From the NCBI GenBank assembly GCA_017979445.1, contig CM030707.1, positions 25,637,756 to 25,701,755 on the forward strand: a stretch of 64,000 nucleotides of DNA, written 5' to 3'. The translations under genes were made by a program, and so were the position numbers. This stretch comes from Akebia trifoliata (lineage: Eukaryota; Streptophyta; Magnoliopsida; Ranunculales; Lardizabalaceae). Below are positions 10,912 to 22,700 of this stretch, piece after piece. Within the stretch, counting starts at the first letter, position 1. Every line of letters starts with the position of its first letter. The notes beneath the pieces were generated by a model. It was not told the origin of the DNA. It saw nothing but the letters and a program-made list of their open reading frames with translations, and made no database searches.

Positions 10912-11244
10912 TGTAGACATCCCATTTTTGCTTCTGCCCAATTCGACAATTCGTCAGCCGACTGTTGTGGATTCCTAATGATGAGCATAAAAGAACTCGA
11001 AGGTTTGTGAGTAATGCTTGATTCCTTCTATTTTTAGTCTTTTCATCCCCCTACTTGTCATGACTCGACATAGAAATTTATACACGCTTAGGATCGCTAC
11101 ATCTTACACCCGATTTAGCAAGCACGTACGCTTAGGTTCACTATACAGTTCGACGACATAGAAACTTCGCACTAGGAAAATATAACTTTGGAACTTAGAA
11201 ATACTCACACAGTGACTGAAAGAAACCTCATGCTAAAATTCAAA

Positions 11245-11580
11245 AAAATTCGTAAAAAATCACCAAATGATGAAAATACCCTTCATAAGTTTTGAATCTC
11301 TGAAAAGTCTCGAAGTAGCTCCATTGCACTTAGAAGGTGATTTCGAGTCTAACGGGACTCAAATCGATGAAAACAGAGAAACTCGTAAAAATCTGTTAAA
11401 AATCATCAAAATGACGAAAATACCCCTCATAAATTTTGTACCCACGAAAAATATCGAAAGTACCTCTATTGCACTCAAAATGTGATTTCGAGTCTAACAG
11501 GACCCAAATCAATGAAAACAGATAAATTCAAGAAAAATCGTCAAAAATCGTAAAAATGACCAAAACGCCCCTTAACCTCC
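11245..11580 (+). repeat. Tandem repeat, about 144 bp, three units, in LTR
   Basis: The motif GATGAAAATACC at about 11271 recurs as GACGAAAATACC near 11414 and GACCAAAACGCC near 11558, giving a period of 143-145 bp with matching flanks (GTGATTTCGAGTCTAAC). The A-family LTR has related wording once. Confidence 0.7.
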
Positions 11581-11589
11581 AACTCTAAC

Positions 11590-12120
11590 ATAAAGACCTT
11601 GATCCCTAGGAAACTAAAATTCAAATAAAATTAAACCAAAATAAAATTCAAATTGAAAATTAAACAAAAATTTAACTAAGATCCAATTAAAATTCAAAAT
11701 TTAAAATTAATTTAAAATCGTAGAATCAAATTAAATTTCAATTAAAATAAAAAATAAAAATTACATTTATTTGAAAAATCAAGAAACCGATTATCAATAT
11801 CAAAATCAAATTGAAAATCAAGTTAAAAATCATTCAACCAATCAAAATGTAAAATTGAATTAAAACTTTAAACACAATCGACCAATCAAAGTACTGTCAA
11901 CAAATTAAAATACATTCGATCAAATTAAAATCCAATTAACCGATCAATTAAAATTTAAAGTTAATTTAAAATTAAAATTTAAATTAATCAACCAATTCAA
12001 AATTTAAATTAAAAAATAAATTCAAATTAAAAAATTAAAACTCAAATCGAATTCAAAACGAACCAAATTGAAATTAAATCAACCTATATCGAAATTCAAA
12101 AAATTTGACAAATTCAAAAT
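11590..12120. repeat. AT-rich low-complexity block in LTR
   Basis: About 500 bp made mostly of permutations of AAATTAAAATTCAAATT. It has no genes and probably grew by slippage. Confidence 0.6.
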
Positions 12121-12239
12121 TCAAACTCAAATAAACTCATCAACCAATCACAACTTAACGACGGTAGGCTATTGTAGTACGAGTAGCATAGGATCCTCTC
12201 CGCCATTCTATTAAAAGAAAAAATAAATAAATAAAATAT

Positions 12240-12600
12240 AAAAAATAAAAAGTACCCACGTTTTTTCTTTTTCTTCTTCTCCACCTCTCTCTCCATGACT
12301 CTCTTTTCCAACAAATCCCCTCTATCCCACGTCCTCTTCTCCAAGGTCTCCACCCTGCTCTCCCTCTTTCTTCCCCACTTCTTCTTCCATCTCTCTATCT
12401 CTTGACTATAAAGAATCAGCCACCTCTCTTTTAAAAGGAGGGAAGACAATTCTGCAGCGGATTGAACTCCAACCATTACAGCCCCTACCTCTCCATCTTC
12501 TTCTCTCTCAGGCTCTCCATCTTCTCTCTCAGGTTCTCTCTCTCTCTCTCTCTCACGGTCTTTTTGCTTGGCTGCCATTGAAAAAAAAATATCTTCCAAA
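12240..12600. repeat. CT-rich block with (CT)n microsatellite
   Basis: A pyrimidine-rich stretch with a pure CT run near 12537-12554. It gives a spurious Arg/Glu-rich reading frame on the - strand. A TATA-like TATAAAG (12407-12413, +) inside could be the LTR promoter. Confidence 0.55.
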
Positions 12601-13782
12601 AGAAACCTGCAACTCTTCTTCTTTTTACCATTAAACTCAATCTCTATTAACGTCCCAACGGCTCTCTTTCTTCACCACTAAAAAATCAGCAGCCATTGAA
12701 GAAAAAAGAGAGACGTTTTGGCTAGTTTTTAACAAAAAAAAACCTGCAACTTCACCTTCTATCTGACGTTCTTGTTGTCCAACACTCCTTTCAATTTGTT
12801 CTGCAATCACACCTCTCTTCTACACGTTTTCAACACAGCCCCCTTACTATTCTCAACATCTCCAACCTCTTCATAACTCCACTGTAGTAGCCCCCTTATC
12901 ATCTCTCATCTCACGTTCTAACACACCTACAACGTCTTTATAGAACTATAACACTCATTGCTGCACTCATCTCCCCGCCTACACATTCCTTCAATGCCCT
13001 TTGTTCCATCTCCCACGTTTTACAATAGAACAACGCCCTCTTGCTACCCCCCTGCCGTATTCATCGCCATATTTGGCTTGCTGGCCCTTTGTTGTACTCA
13101 TCTTCATTTTCAACTCATTGCAGCAACAAGGTCCATTGTCGCCCCTTCGCTACCTTCATCCTCCTTAGCAGACAGTCACAAGCTTTGGGATCGCGCCTGA
13201 AGGAGTTGATCCTTGCCATCTCTTTGTAGTAAATTTATTGTTGGTTTTCTTTTATTTTTGTTTTTGTTTTTCTCCTCACTCTTTACAACGTACTTTTTGT
13301 GCATTATTAAGATTAGGATAATGTTTTTGTTATGTTTTTTTTCTTTTTTTATTTTCGCATAGGAGTAGGATTAAAGAGTTTTTTTTAATTATTTTTTTTC
13401 ATATTTTTTTTGGGAGAATATTGGTTTTATGCGTGTTTTCCATTTTTTTATTTTTTATTTTATTTATTTTTATTCGTTTCCACATGTCAATAAGATTAGG
13501 AAAACATTCTTATGAATTTTTTTTTTATTTATTTGCACGTATAAATTGGTAATTTTATGCATCCAAATGGATTCATCGATTTTTGAGGTGTACGTGGCAC
13601 TAATGGTAATTTTTAAAGTTTTCGATATATTAATGGATCTACTAATTGATATTATCGGATTGATTTCCTCATTTTATAACATTAATGGATTAATTTGTCG
13701 ATTTTGCGAAATGTATGGGCTAATTCATTAAGTTTGGCGCACGTGGTCATTTTGAAAAATCAAAATTTCCTTGATCAAAATT

Positions 13783-14130
13783 GTGAGTCGACTCACTGAT
13801 TTTGGGGACATTGGAAGTTTGAATTGAATTTTTTTATAAATTGGGCATGTGGGTTAATTCACTGATTTAATACATGTGGCATTTCAAAAATCAAATTTCT
13901 TTTATTAAAAAATATGTGAGTCAACTCAATGATTTTAATGCACGTGGCATTTCAAAATCGAATTTCTTTGATTAAAAAAAAATATGTGAGTCGACTCACG
14001 GGTTTTAATGCACGCGGCGATTCAAAAAATCGAATTTCTTTGATAAAATGTCGTTTATGAGCCAATTTACTAATGTTGTATACGTGGCATTGAAAATCGA
14101 TTTCATATTATTCAAAATATGACCGAATTG
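13783..14130 (+). repeat. Palindrome plus G-box tandem units (about 68 bp)
   Basis: Five units start at about 13783, 13849, 13916, 13986 and 14054. The first and fourth contain the perfect 14-bp palindrome GTGAGTCGACTCAC; the third reads GTGAGTCAACTCAA. Most units also carry CACGTGG or a one- to two-base variant (13941-13947, 14011, about 14091), and one CACGTGG precedes the array at 13740-13746. Confidence 0.7.
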
Positions 14131-14542
14131 ATCCATTAATTTTTGGTGCCACATAAACCTTATTAAATCATGGGATTCATTTATGCGAAATTCAAGAATC
14201 TATGTAATTATCTTAACCGTAAGATTCGTTTGGAAAATTCGACATAAATCGACGATGATGATTGGACCATAGTCTTAACCTGTTGACCATAGGTTAGTTT
14301 TGGATCGTAGCAGAAATTGATCATCTCGATTGAGCGGGTTCGATGCCTAACACCTTCTGAAACCCATAACCCGACCCCTTAACCACCTCTCTGATCTATG
14401 GACCGACGCATATCCCTTTGGAGTTAATTTTGGTTCCTAGACCTAAATTAGGTGGCGGCTCCCTATTCTTTTAAAATTCCCGAGAAACGTAGATTAGACC
14501 CCTATCCACTATTTAGCGGACGGCCCAGTCGAGGTAATTTCA

Positions 14543-15505
14543 GCGATCGAGACTGTTCAGTTGACCGAATTTGAAACTCTCATAGCTTTTGAGTTTTGTC
14601 ACTTGGTCAAGCTAGCCTTGTTTGCTGACCCTGGGTGCCTTACAAAGACCATGGCTAGGCTGTTATATCTAGTTCGATTTTTCCTTCCCCTGCATGTACT
14701 GGTTGTTCTCCTCTTAAACAATGATACTGGTAAGTACACATCACAACCGTCTCGTCAAGTATTATGTGAGGACCTTGGCCCCAGTGGCTTCAAGATATGT
14801 AGCTTATGCTTGCTTTAGGACTCATCTCAGTGGGCACTTTCGATTCTGGATATTGTTTGATTAAAATTTTAAAATAAATTTAATTTCTTAGAATACCTAT
14901 TCATCCCCCTCTAGGTACTATTATTAGTAATTTCAAAGACCATTAAGGCCAAGGTTAAAAGGTGAAATTGATACTTTTCATGAAGGTTTTAATGAAATTA
15001 TTGAGAACTTGAAAAATTAGGACCAATTTATCTCCAAGGGCCCCCAAAATACTATAAATAGGAGACCCTTCCAAGTAAAATAGAGGAACTAGTTTGGTGA
15101 TCCAAAATTTTACCCAAATCCCTCCCTAGTCTCTCAAACCTCTCCAAAAATCCTTATAAGAAAAAAATCAAGAAGAAAAAGAAATAGAAGAATAAGACTA
15201 AGGTGGGGTTAAACCCTTCATTCTCTCCCTTTAATCTCCTTCTTATTATCCCCCTATATTTATTTTAAGCCGTTTCCCTATTTGCAAGTTTAATTTCATG
15301 TTTTCTAATATAGTTTCTTAGATATTTAATTTAGAGGCTTAGGGAGAGAAAGTAATCCCTCCTAGAGGTTATCTCCCCTAATAAGTCCTCAATAAACTCT
15401 TTGAGAGCATTAGATTAGGATGTTTTACTTTTATTTACCTTCATAAAATTTAAATTCCACAATATAGTTGCTTTACATTCCATTTAGTTTTTTTGCAAAT
15501 TTATT
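14543..15505. other. Unassigned DNA right of element 1
   Basis: There is no recognisable protein; an 85-codon frame at 14561-14818 matches nothing I know. A TATA-like CTATAAATAGG at about 15052-15062 followed by CT-rich leader text looks like an old LTR promoter, but no LTR ends are seen. Confidence 0.35.
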
Positions 15506-16669
15506 TGTTATATCCTGAATTTTAATTAGTATCTCAAGGAAATAAAATAGTAAAATTTGGAGAAAATTTTAATAGAGAGACTTAAGGTAAAATGCTCGGA
15601 TTTTGTTTTGTTCATTTTTAATAAAATTTGATTTCACCATAAAATTTAAAATGGTCAAAAAATATACTTTATCTTGTAAACGCGCTCGAATTCGAGTTCA
15701 GACGAAAAAGTTATAAAATCCTTAAATTTCATGTCAAGTGGGACCTAAAAATAGTGAATTTTTGTTAGAGCGAGAATTAGAAAAATCTAAATATACCATT
15801 AGATCCACAATGAAAAATGATATAGAATGGCATATTCATTCATCAATTTTCGAGTCTGAAAAGTCAAATTATCATCGAAAATAGAAACAAGTGAGAAAAT
15901 ACCAACTTTGCCCTTAAGTCATTATAAAAGAAACCTAATGTTTTTATTATTTCATTTTCTTTTATTTCCAAAGACCCAAACCCCAACCAACCAAACCTCC
16001 GAGGGTTTGGACCCCTTCTCATCACGATTCGTCATGAACGAATCCTCGTTGAGCCTTGACAAAGGAAAGAGAGTCGTCGGCGTCGACAATCTCCTCATTT
16101 CCACGGTCCTTAGTCATAGTTTTCCGTCTTCCTTCCCCACTCTCCATCAAGAAACAGTGAGAGGGTTTCAATACACTCCATGTGGTGTTTCATTTACCTC
16201 GAGGAAGGTTTGCCCTCCATTGTAAAAGGAAGAGATAGTGTTGTCACAAATGTGTCTGCAACCACTAACCATTTAGCATCAAAGATCACTCAACCTCGAC
16301 TAATGTGTTGTCTCTTCGCCTATGAGAAACGGTAGAAAACCATATAGGTAGGATCCCTTCCCTTTATACCTTCTAACATCTCATAGAGATTTCATTTTAT
16401 CCATTAGATTGCGTTTGTTCTTTCAATTTTCGAGTATTTCATCAAATTTGAACATGTTCGAGTGGATCTAATCATGTTTGAGTAATTATCATCGATAGAT
16501 TTTGGGTTATTAGATATGTTTTAAGTGTTTATAAGTTGTATTATGTTTGAGGATTAAATCGATGATGTTTGGGTTCGATTTCAATCATTTTTGGTGAAAA
16601 AATTCGAAACTAAGAAATTTTTTTGGGGCATTCCCACTTGTTGACGGTGTTGCCTTCAGACATTAACTT

Positions 16670-17970
16670 TTTCAGAAACTGAAAATTTTCTTTAGCATTA
16701 TTTCCCCCACAACTTGTACACTATTTTCAGCCCTTTATTTCATTAAAAACATTTTAGTTCTTTAATGAAATTAAGGTTTTACCCCCTATTTCGAAATTTT
16801 AGAAATGGTTTTGAGATTTGATGAGTGTCTCCAAACACTCAATTATACGTACATTTTCAGGATATTTATCTTGATTTTTGTACCTATTTCTCTATATTAA
16901 GATAATAATCATGATAAGCCTCAAACCACCACGTTGCATGTTAATTAGGCTTAATTATATATAAATAATTTCATTTACTAGATAAATCTAATTATGTGTG
17001 TTTCTTGTGCAGAAAATCAATAATTTGGAATCAAAATCTCAAGGCAAAAGCATTTGGACCCACTTTGGAATGCCCTAACACTTTAGAATGCCCTAATCAT
17101 TAACTCATATTCTCCTCTTTTGTCTTTTTGTGCAAAGAAAAGTGGAGGCTACTTTTAGACTCTTCTACACACATTTTTCTCTATAAATAGAGCCTTCATT
17201 TCTAAAGAAAGGGTCCCATCTTGGTTCTCTTATCCAAGACTCCTTTAATCTAAGGCTCTTTGCCTATTCTCTTATTTTTTATATTTTCATTTTCTAGTTA
17301 TTTCCTTTTGGTTAATTAGTCTTGTAAGAAGTAGAAGAAGAAGAAGTTGTAATTTTCTCCATGAAATGAAGAAAAGTTCTTTCATCTCTTATCTTCCCTC
17401 TCTTGCAATGACATTAGGCTAAGTTCCCCTCCATTGGAGAGTGGAAAATCCTAGAGCAAGTTCTTGTGTTATTTTTAATTTCATGCCTTTCTTTTATTTA
17501 AAATGCTTATGAATTCTCTTTAAGTTTCTTGCACCTATTATTCTTAATATACATACTTTATGCTTAGATTAGATCAAGATAAAGTATGCTTAAACTAGAT
17601 AATTGGTAGTAGGAAGTTTTCAAAGAATTCTACTTTTTTTATGTTCCCTTATTTCATTTCATTTGCAAAACTTTCCGATCTAAGGAGCTAACACCAAGCC
17701 CTTACGATTGAGTTATAAAAAGGCTTGAAACTAAGAATTGCTCATCAACATGTTCTAGGTAGATCCACCTTTAATGGTGTTTTAATTTCATAAGTTTACT
17801 TGCTTTTAATTTCATTTACTTTAGTCTCTTTTCTAGTAATTTTACATTTTATTATAAGTTCAAAAATACAAAGAAAAACTGTTTTAATTCCTTTTAGTTA
17901 ATTTGAATTTTATCTTCTTAGCTTAACTCTATTCCTCCTTTCTCTTGGGTTCGATCCCCTACTTGCCCCA
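16670..17970 (+). repeat. TATA-containing dispersed repeat, copy 1
   Basis: It matches 58480-59890 over more than 1 kb at low identity. Shared landmarks are GTTAATTAGGCTTAATTA (about 16940), TATAAATAG (17182), CTCCATTGGAGAGTGG (about 17430) and TTGAGTTATAAAA (about 17709), and finally CCTACTTGCC (about 17957). A TATA box followed by a CT-rich leader suggests an LTR or terminal region of an LTR element; the family is not identified. Confidence 0.5.
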
Positions 17971-18539
17971 CAAGTAAGGTAAACGTAAGATTATTATTAA
18001 CTCCGGTGAGAAGAACAACGATAGTCTCATCAAGATTCAAATCTCATCATATCAAAATGTAATTTTTGGTTTTAAGAACAAAATGTAATTTTTGTTAATG
18101 TAAATTTCGACATTTTCATCCGATTTTCAAAACACGATATCATTAGCGTTACATTGAATTAAGTTATAAAAATTACATGGTCCTTCTTATGTTGTCGAGA
18201 GATTTCATTTACAAAAACCTGTTTTCAATTTCAATAACTTTGAAAAATTACTTTTTCCAATACTTAGCCAAATTTTGATAGTTTTTCTAACTTTTAAGTC
18301 TTATGATTTTATCACATTTTTTCGAGTCTTTCTACTCAATTAAAATTATCGAATGGAATTGGTTGATGCTCTATGGATTTTAAATAATTTTAAAAGTGAA
18401 AATACTTTGATAGATATGTATAAAGTTAGACGATGGATTGGTCGAACAATTGATAGATGGATATAGAAAACGTATGTTCTCGAATGATTATTGGGACAGT
18501 GCCTCCAGTTCTACGTGATGGTAATGCCAAGTAAGACAT

Positions 18540-18592
18540 GATAGATAGATAGATTGATTGATTGATGGATAAATGGATGGATGAAAATGACA
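18540..18592. repeat. GATA/GATT/GATG microsatellite
   Basis: A run of four-base units: GATA repeats, then GATT, then GATG. Confidence 0.8.
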
Positions 18593-19871
18593 TATGGATG
18601 TCACCGGAGGACACTACTAAACCTTGTTTGTATTTTCAATTAAAAAAATGATATACTATATACAAAACAAACTAATTTGTTTACCAGAAAAAAATCGTGG
18701 AAAACCTACAAAAAATGAGGCGTTACTACATTTTTGGAAGTGACGAGTTAATTTAGGATAACACTAGATGTCATATGTTCTTCGGTAGTATGGGATACCT
18801 TAGAGCATATTACAATTTCTAAGATCTGAGAATTTTTCCCACTTTTTTCCTGGGGAACATTGTATGTAAAGGCGGTCTCTGTATAGTATAGAGGTAGGTA
18901 AGATTCATATGCATTGCCTTTTTATAGGCTTCGATGTGAGAGGTCTCCTTGGCTAGTTAGTGATCATTGTTAGTCTACAGTCGTCAAACGGTAGGTCTTA
19001 CCATAAGATGAACTCAATATTGGATTCTTGGGCAACGGTCAGTCTAAGCAGAGGATAAATAGTCTCAAAAGTATGGTATGCCGACTGACCACAAAATTAG
19101 ATTTTAACGATGAGATTTCACATCGAATTGGAAGTTTGGAATATCAAGTTGCCATGCCGAGACTGTTGTATCAATGTGTTCCTCTACTCTCTTATCGACT
19201 ACACCGTCATGTTCTTATTATATATTTTGTGATGTTGATAGATGTTTTTCATTAAAAAAATGTATATGTTACTTTAAATGATAGAATGATAGATTGAAGT
19301 TATTTACAACTATTTATTGAGTATGCATTACACATTTATCGTATGTTACATTATGAAAACCTATATTATTTAAATGTTTACTCGTGCATATATGACTTAT
19401 TGTTAGAACGACGTTCATCCTGTTGAGTAACATTCCCTTGTTACTCATCCTATCCTTCCCCTTTCAGATATTACAGCTTTTAGATAACCTACCTATGAGG
19501 AGTCGTTCGAGAAGGTTCTTGTAAAAGGTTATGCCGTGGATCTGCAGCTTCCGTCAGCTTGAAGATTTGTCTAATAGTATAGTGAGTGTAGTGTAATCCA
19601 AATTTTGGGATATGATGTATATTTTTTTATGGTGTTGTATTTTGAGAGATGATTATGATGTTAAGGTTTTTCATGGATTATGATTATGACAGTTTAACTT
19701 TTGCTACTTTGATTTAAGATTGTCTAGTATAGTTTTTCGTTGCGTGTATGTTTCACTTCATAATATTATTATCTATGATTGTTCTATCAGGTTGTGTGTA
19801 TGTCTACTTCACACCTCAAGATTCCGACTGATGAATCCTCAGGATTCATGTTAGGATTTTGGGGCGTGACA

Positions 19872-22163
19872 TTAATTTCTTAAACTAGATATGTATTTTC
19901 TTCTTTTCTTTGATGGCAATAGAGTTAGAGAATAAACCCTCTTAGGAGGTAATCTTTTCTTGATGAGTCAATCACATGCACACATTTTGCATACACTTAC
20001 TTCTAAAATAGCTACAAGCAAGAGTATAAGTGCCTATGGACCTATATTCAACCTTTAGAGACAATAAAAATAATTCAATAATTGACAAAAATTTCATACA
20101 TAAAGTTTGATTCCAATATGATTTTGTTCAATCCATGAACATCACTCAAGGGCTAAACTAACAAAAAAAGTCTCCCTAGAGAGCACATAAATATGTTTTG
20201 AAGCTTTGGGACTAAATGATGAAATCCATTTGGATTTCCATCAAAGTTCCAAGCTCACAAAAAAATCTAGCAAGCACACACTTCTTGTAAGGGCTTACTC
20301 ATCATCTTGATTTGCCATTTTCTAGAAATAAACTATAGTCAATTTTCTTAATTTCTTTTTATAATTTTCTCAATCTTTAAAATCAGAAAAAATGAGTTTC
20401 TTATATCACCTATGATCAATCATTGGTAAACATCTTAGGATGGGAGGGTGCCTAACACCTTCCTTGTAACTCAACAGAACTCTCTTACCATAGAATCTCT
20501 AAGTAGACTTTTCCCATTCTCTTTGGATATTTGAGTCACTACAAGCCAAAAAGAAAAAAAAAAAAAACAATTTTAAAACATTTTTTATGTTGCCCATTCA
20601 TACCTTAATTGAATGGTGGTGACTCATAAACCCGTGTAGATGAACTTTTCGAAGCTCATGTATTTACAGAGGAAATATATGATCATCTCATGGACCTTCT
20701 CAAAACTCAAACTCTTTGAAATTAATTGCCACCCCTAGTTTAAACAAATGAAATTTTTGGGTATTTGGATTTCATAGGAGGTTAATCTCAATTATTTTAT
20801 CTAGAAAAAAAGAGGAATTTATTCTTACACCTTGTTTCGTGTTTTGGGGGATGATACAAAAGGAAATCAAGAAGGGGATCGATTGAGTTAGAAGACTATT
20901 AAATAATCAAATTTCTTTTTCAGAAATAGGTAAATTCCTATTTCCTTATTTTAATTGAAATAGTAATGGAATAAATGATGCATGTTTATTTATGAATAAA
21001 TATGATAAACAAAAGTATTTGTAAAAATAAATTTGACTTATGAAATCGATGAAGGGCATTGAGTCCTTGAGTAGAATCTCTAAAAGAACAAGTTAGGATC
21101 ATGGATCCTCGATAAAGATCTCATGAGATGAATATAATGACGGTTGAAATTCCGTGGATGCGAGCCCCTAGAAAATTTATATTTCGACAGACATGTTATT
21201 TGGTGTTACCTTGGGAAATTGTTATTCATGATTATAGATACATGTTTTTATTTATTTATTATCTATTTAATGTAAAAAAGGAATTAGTAAGAATTGCTTG
21301 GGCTTCATAGCTCATAAGTGTTTTTCTTTATACCATTTCAGATTTGGAATAGTGATGATGCTGACATGAAGTTCGAAGATTTAGTAGTTTTATTTTATTT
21401 CCACGTTAGTTTTTGGGACATTTTTTTGTTGTTAGTAGATTGCAATAAATGTAGTTAGTGTGAGTAATCCTTCCCTTGAACCATATCTAATTTCATTTTG
21501 ATGTTAGCATTGTTTTTGTTAGATCGTTCAACAATAAATGGTACTTGATTTATTGGAAATTTTAGAAACATTATTGTGAAGAGAATTATATATATATTTT
21601 TATATGTTGCAATACTTAAGTTAGTATAAATCCCTATTTGTTTTAAAATTCATCGATTGTTCCAAAATTCTAATTTTTTTACTATAGTTACTGAACTCAT
21701 TGACGCACCTACCGTAAAAAGTTGAATCTGAGCTTCCTTCGGGAACTATTTTAAATAAATCCCATTTTCTAGAAAATTTTCCTTGGGTAACATTTCAGCA
21801 ACACTGAAATTTCGGTTCAATCTCTTAAAACTCAAAATTCTAAATAAAACTTTTAGATAAATTATTTTTATTGAAATATGATTAAGTTTCCTCAGAAAAA
21901 AATTCCATGTTTCTATGATTTTAAAATATATTTAATCGGATTTATAAAATCATGAGTCAAAGTTGTTTCATAAAACTTTTAACTAGACACCCGAAGTTTG
22001 ACCAGAATTTTGAGGATCTTGTAGCAGGATTCGATTTTTGACCAAAACTAAAGAAATTGAATAGAGTTCTTAATCTTTCCAAATTGGTATTATGGGTCAA
22101 GAAACCCCATCGTATATGACCTGTAGAATTTTCACAACCCAGAAGATAGATAAAGAGTGATTA
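19872..22163. other. Unassigned AT-rich DNA left of copia element
   Basis: There is no supported gene. It holds the LTR-end remnant listed separately. The part from about 21640 rightwards, together with 54046-54228, reads as one interrupted older LTR-like repeat ending GGGGGCATGACA (54217-54228). Confidence 0.4.
20430..20700 (+). repeat. Old Tat/Ogre-type LTR 3'-end remnant
   Basis: GGGTGCCTAACACCTTCC (about 20446) and, downstream, TGGTGGTGACTC (about 20613) are the paired landmarks seen near the 3' end of the LTRs of element 1 (about 14350 and 14451), A (reverse complement) and the right-edge element. No LTR start is found. Confidence 0.4.
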
Positions 22164-22168
22164 TTTTC
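22164..22168. repeat. Target-site duplication TTTTC, left of copia
   Basis: TTTTC directly before the 5' LTR; an identical TTTTC is at 54041-54045 directly after the 3' LTR. Confidence 0.9.
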
Positions 22169-22685
22169 TATTGGAATTATTATTTTATTATTATTATTTT
22201 CATTATTAAAATTATTTGTGGCCTTTTCACATATACAAATTTTATATAAATATTGGATTGTAATTTGTTTAAAACATTAAGGGTAAAATTGAAAATCATG
22301 CTTGTGGTCTGGCATTGGTTACCAACATCAAATATGATGGGTTAGTAAACATCCTATCAAAATTTAAGTGGTATTCACCTAATACTAGAATTCTACGATG
22401 GGTAGAAAATCTAGTATCCTTTTGTATAAATACATGGTCGTCCCCCCCTCTCTACACATAGATTATTCTATTATTGAGATAGAGGTTCCCATTACTAAAA
22501 GTGCAGGTAGAATTGGGGTAGTGCACCTATTCTTCGCAGATCAAGATCAACGTATTCTTCGCAAATAATCGAAAAAGAGAATCCAGGTATTTTACAATAA
22601 TTGTTTTTTGATTCGATTATTCTATTGTTTGTTCAAGATCAAATCCTAGATTCATGTTCATTATGTTCACAGTGTTTTATAAACA
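22169..22685 (+). mobile_element. 5' LTR of copia element
   Basis: It starts TATTGGAAT (TG mutated to TA; the 3' copy reads TGTTGGAAT) and ends AAACA. A TATA box TATAAATAC lies at 22425-22433. It aligns end to end with 53524-54040, same length. Confidence 0.93.
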
Positions 22686-22687
22686 AT

Positions 22688-22700
22688 TGGTATCAGAGTC
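22688..22700 (+). other. Copia primer binding site
   Basis: TGGTATCAGAGTC, two bases after the LTR, is the usual plant copia site complementary to initiator tRNA-Met, with one change near its end (GC to GTC). Confidence 0.9.

Larger units (their letters stand above)
1..14542 (+). mobile_element. Ogre/Tat-like Ty3-gypsy retrotransposon 1, 5' end outside window
   Basis: Protein remnants lie in the order ORF1, gag, protease, G-patch-like segment, RT, RNase H, second RNase H, integrase, followed by a repeat-rich 3' UTR, a polypurine tract and an LTR starting TGTAGACATCCC. An extra ORF upstream of gag and a second archaeal-type RNase H are known traits of the Tat/Ogre lineage. The 5' LTR and primer binding site are not in the window: the first bases already match the leader of element A (reverse complement of about 39.9-43.4 kb). 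Every coding segment carries stops or frameshifts, so the copy is non-autonomous. A target duplication cannot be tested because the left end is missing. Confidence 0.88.
10912..14542 (+). mobile_element. 3' LTR of element 1
   Basis: It starts TGTAGACATCCC after the polypurine tract. The end is placed at 14542 (AATTTCA) because the text GGTTCCTAGACC..AGGTGGCGGCTCC (about 14430-14465) matches the terminal region of the A-family LTR, which ends 65-95 bp later in TTTCA or CTTTCA. Length is about 3.6 kb. Inside are a three-unit 144-bp repeat, an AT-rich block, a CT-rich block with a TATA-like TATAAAG at 12407-12413, and a 68-bp palindrome/G-box array. The end point could be off by tens of bases since the other LTR is outside the window. 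Confidence 0.7.
15506..19871 (+). mobile_element. Candidate Tekay/Del-like LTR, with a repeat inserted
   Basis: The left end TGTTATATCC and right end GGGGCGTGACA are inverted to each other except for four transitions (TGTCACGCCCC against TGTTATATCCT), as expected after cytosine deamination. Flanking 5-mers TTATT (15501-15505) and TTAAT (19872-19876) differ at one base. A TATA-like CATTATAAAAG near 15920 precedes a pyrimidine-rich leader. A length of 4.4 kb is long; the repeat at about 16670-17970 is probably inserted. No internal gypsy proteins are seen, so it would be a solo LTR. Confidence is modest because no second copy is in the window. Confidence 0.4.

Noticed and set aside
12114..12599. 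161-codon frame on the - strand, rich in Arg/Glu
   Set aside because: Produced by the CT-rich microsatellite and pyrimidine tract within the LTR of element 1.
14561..14818. 85-codon frame
   Set aside because: No recognisable domain and no gene context; length is within chance expectation.
17940..17970. tRNA-like GGTTCGATCCCC motif
   Set aside because: It resembles a T-arm, but no acceptor, D or anticodon stem is found; it is the end of the dispersed repeat.
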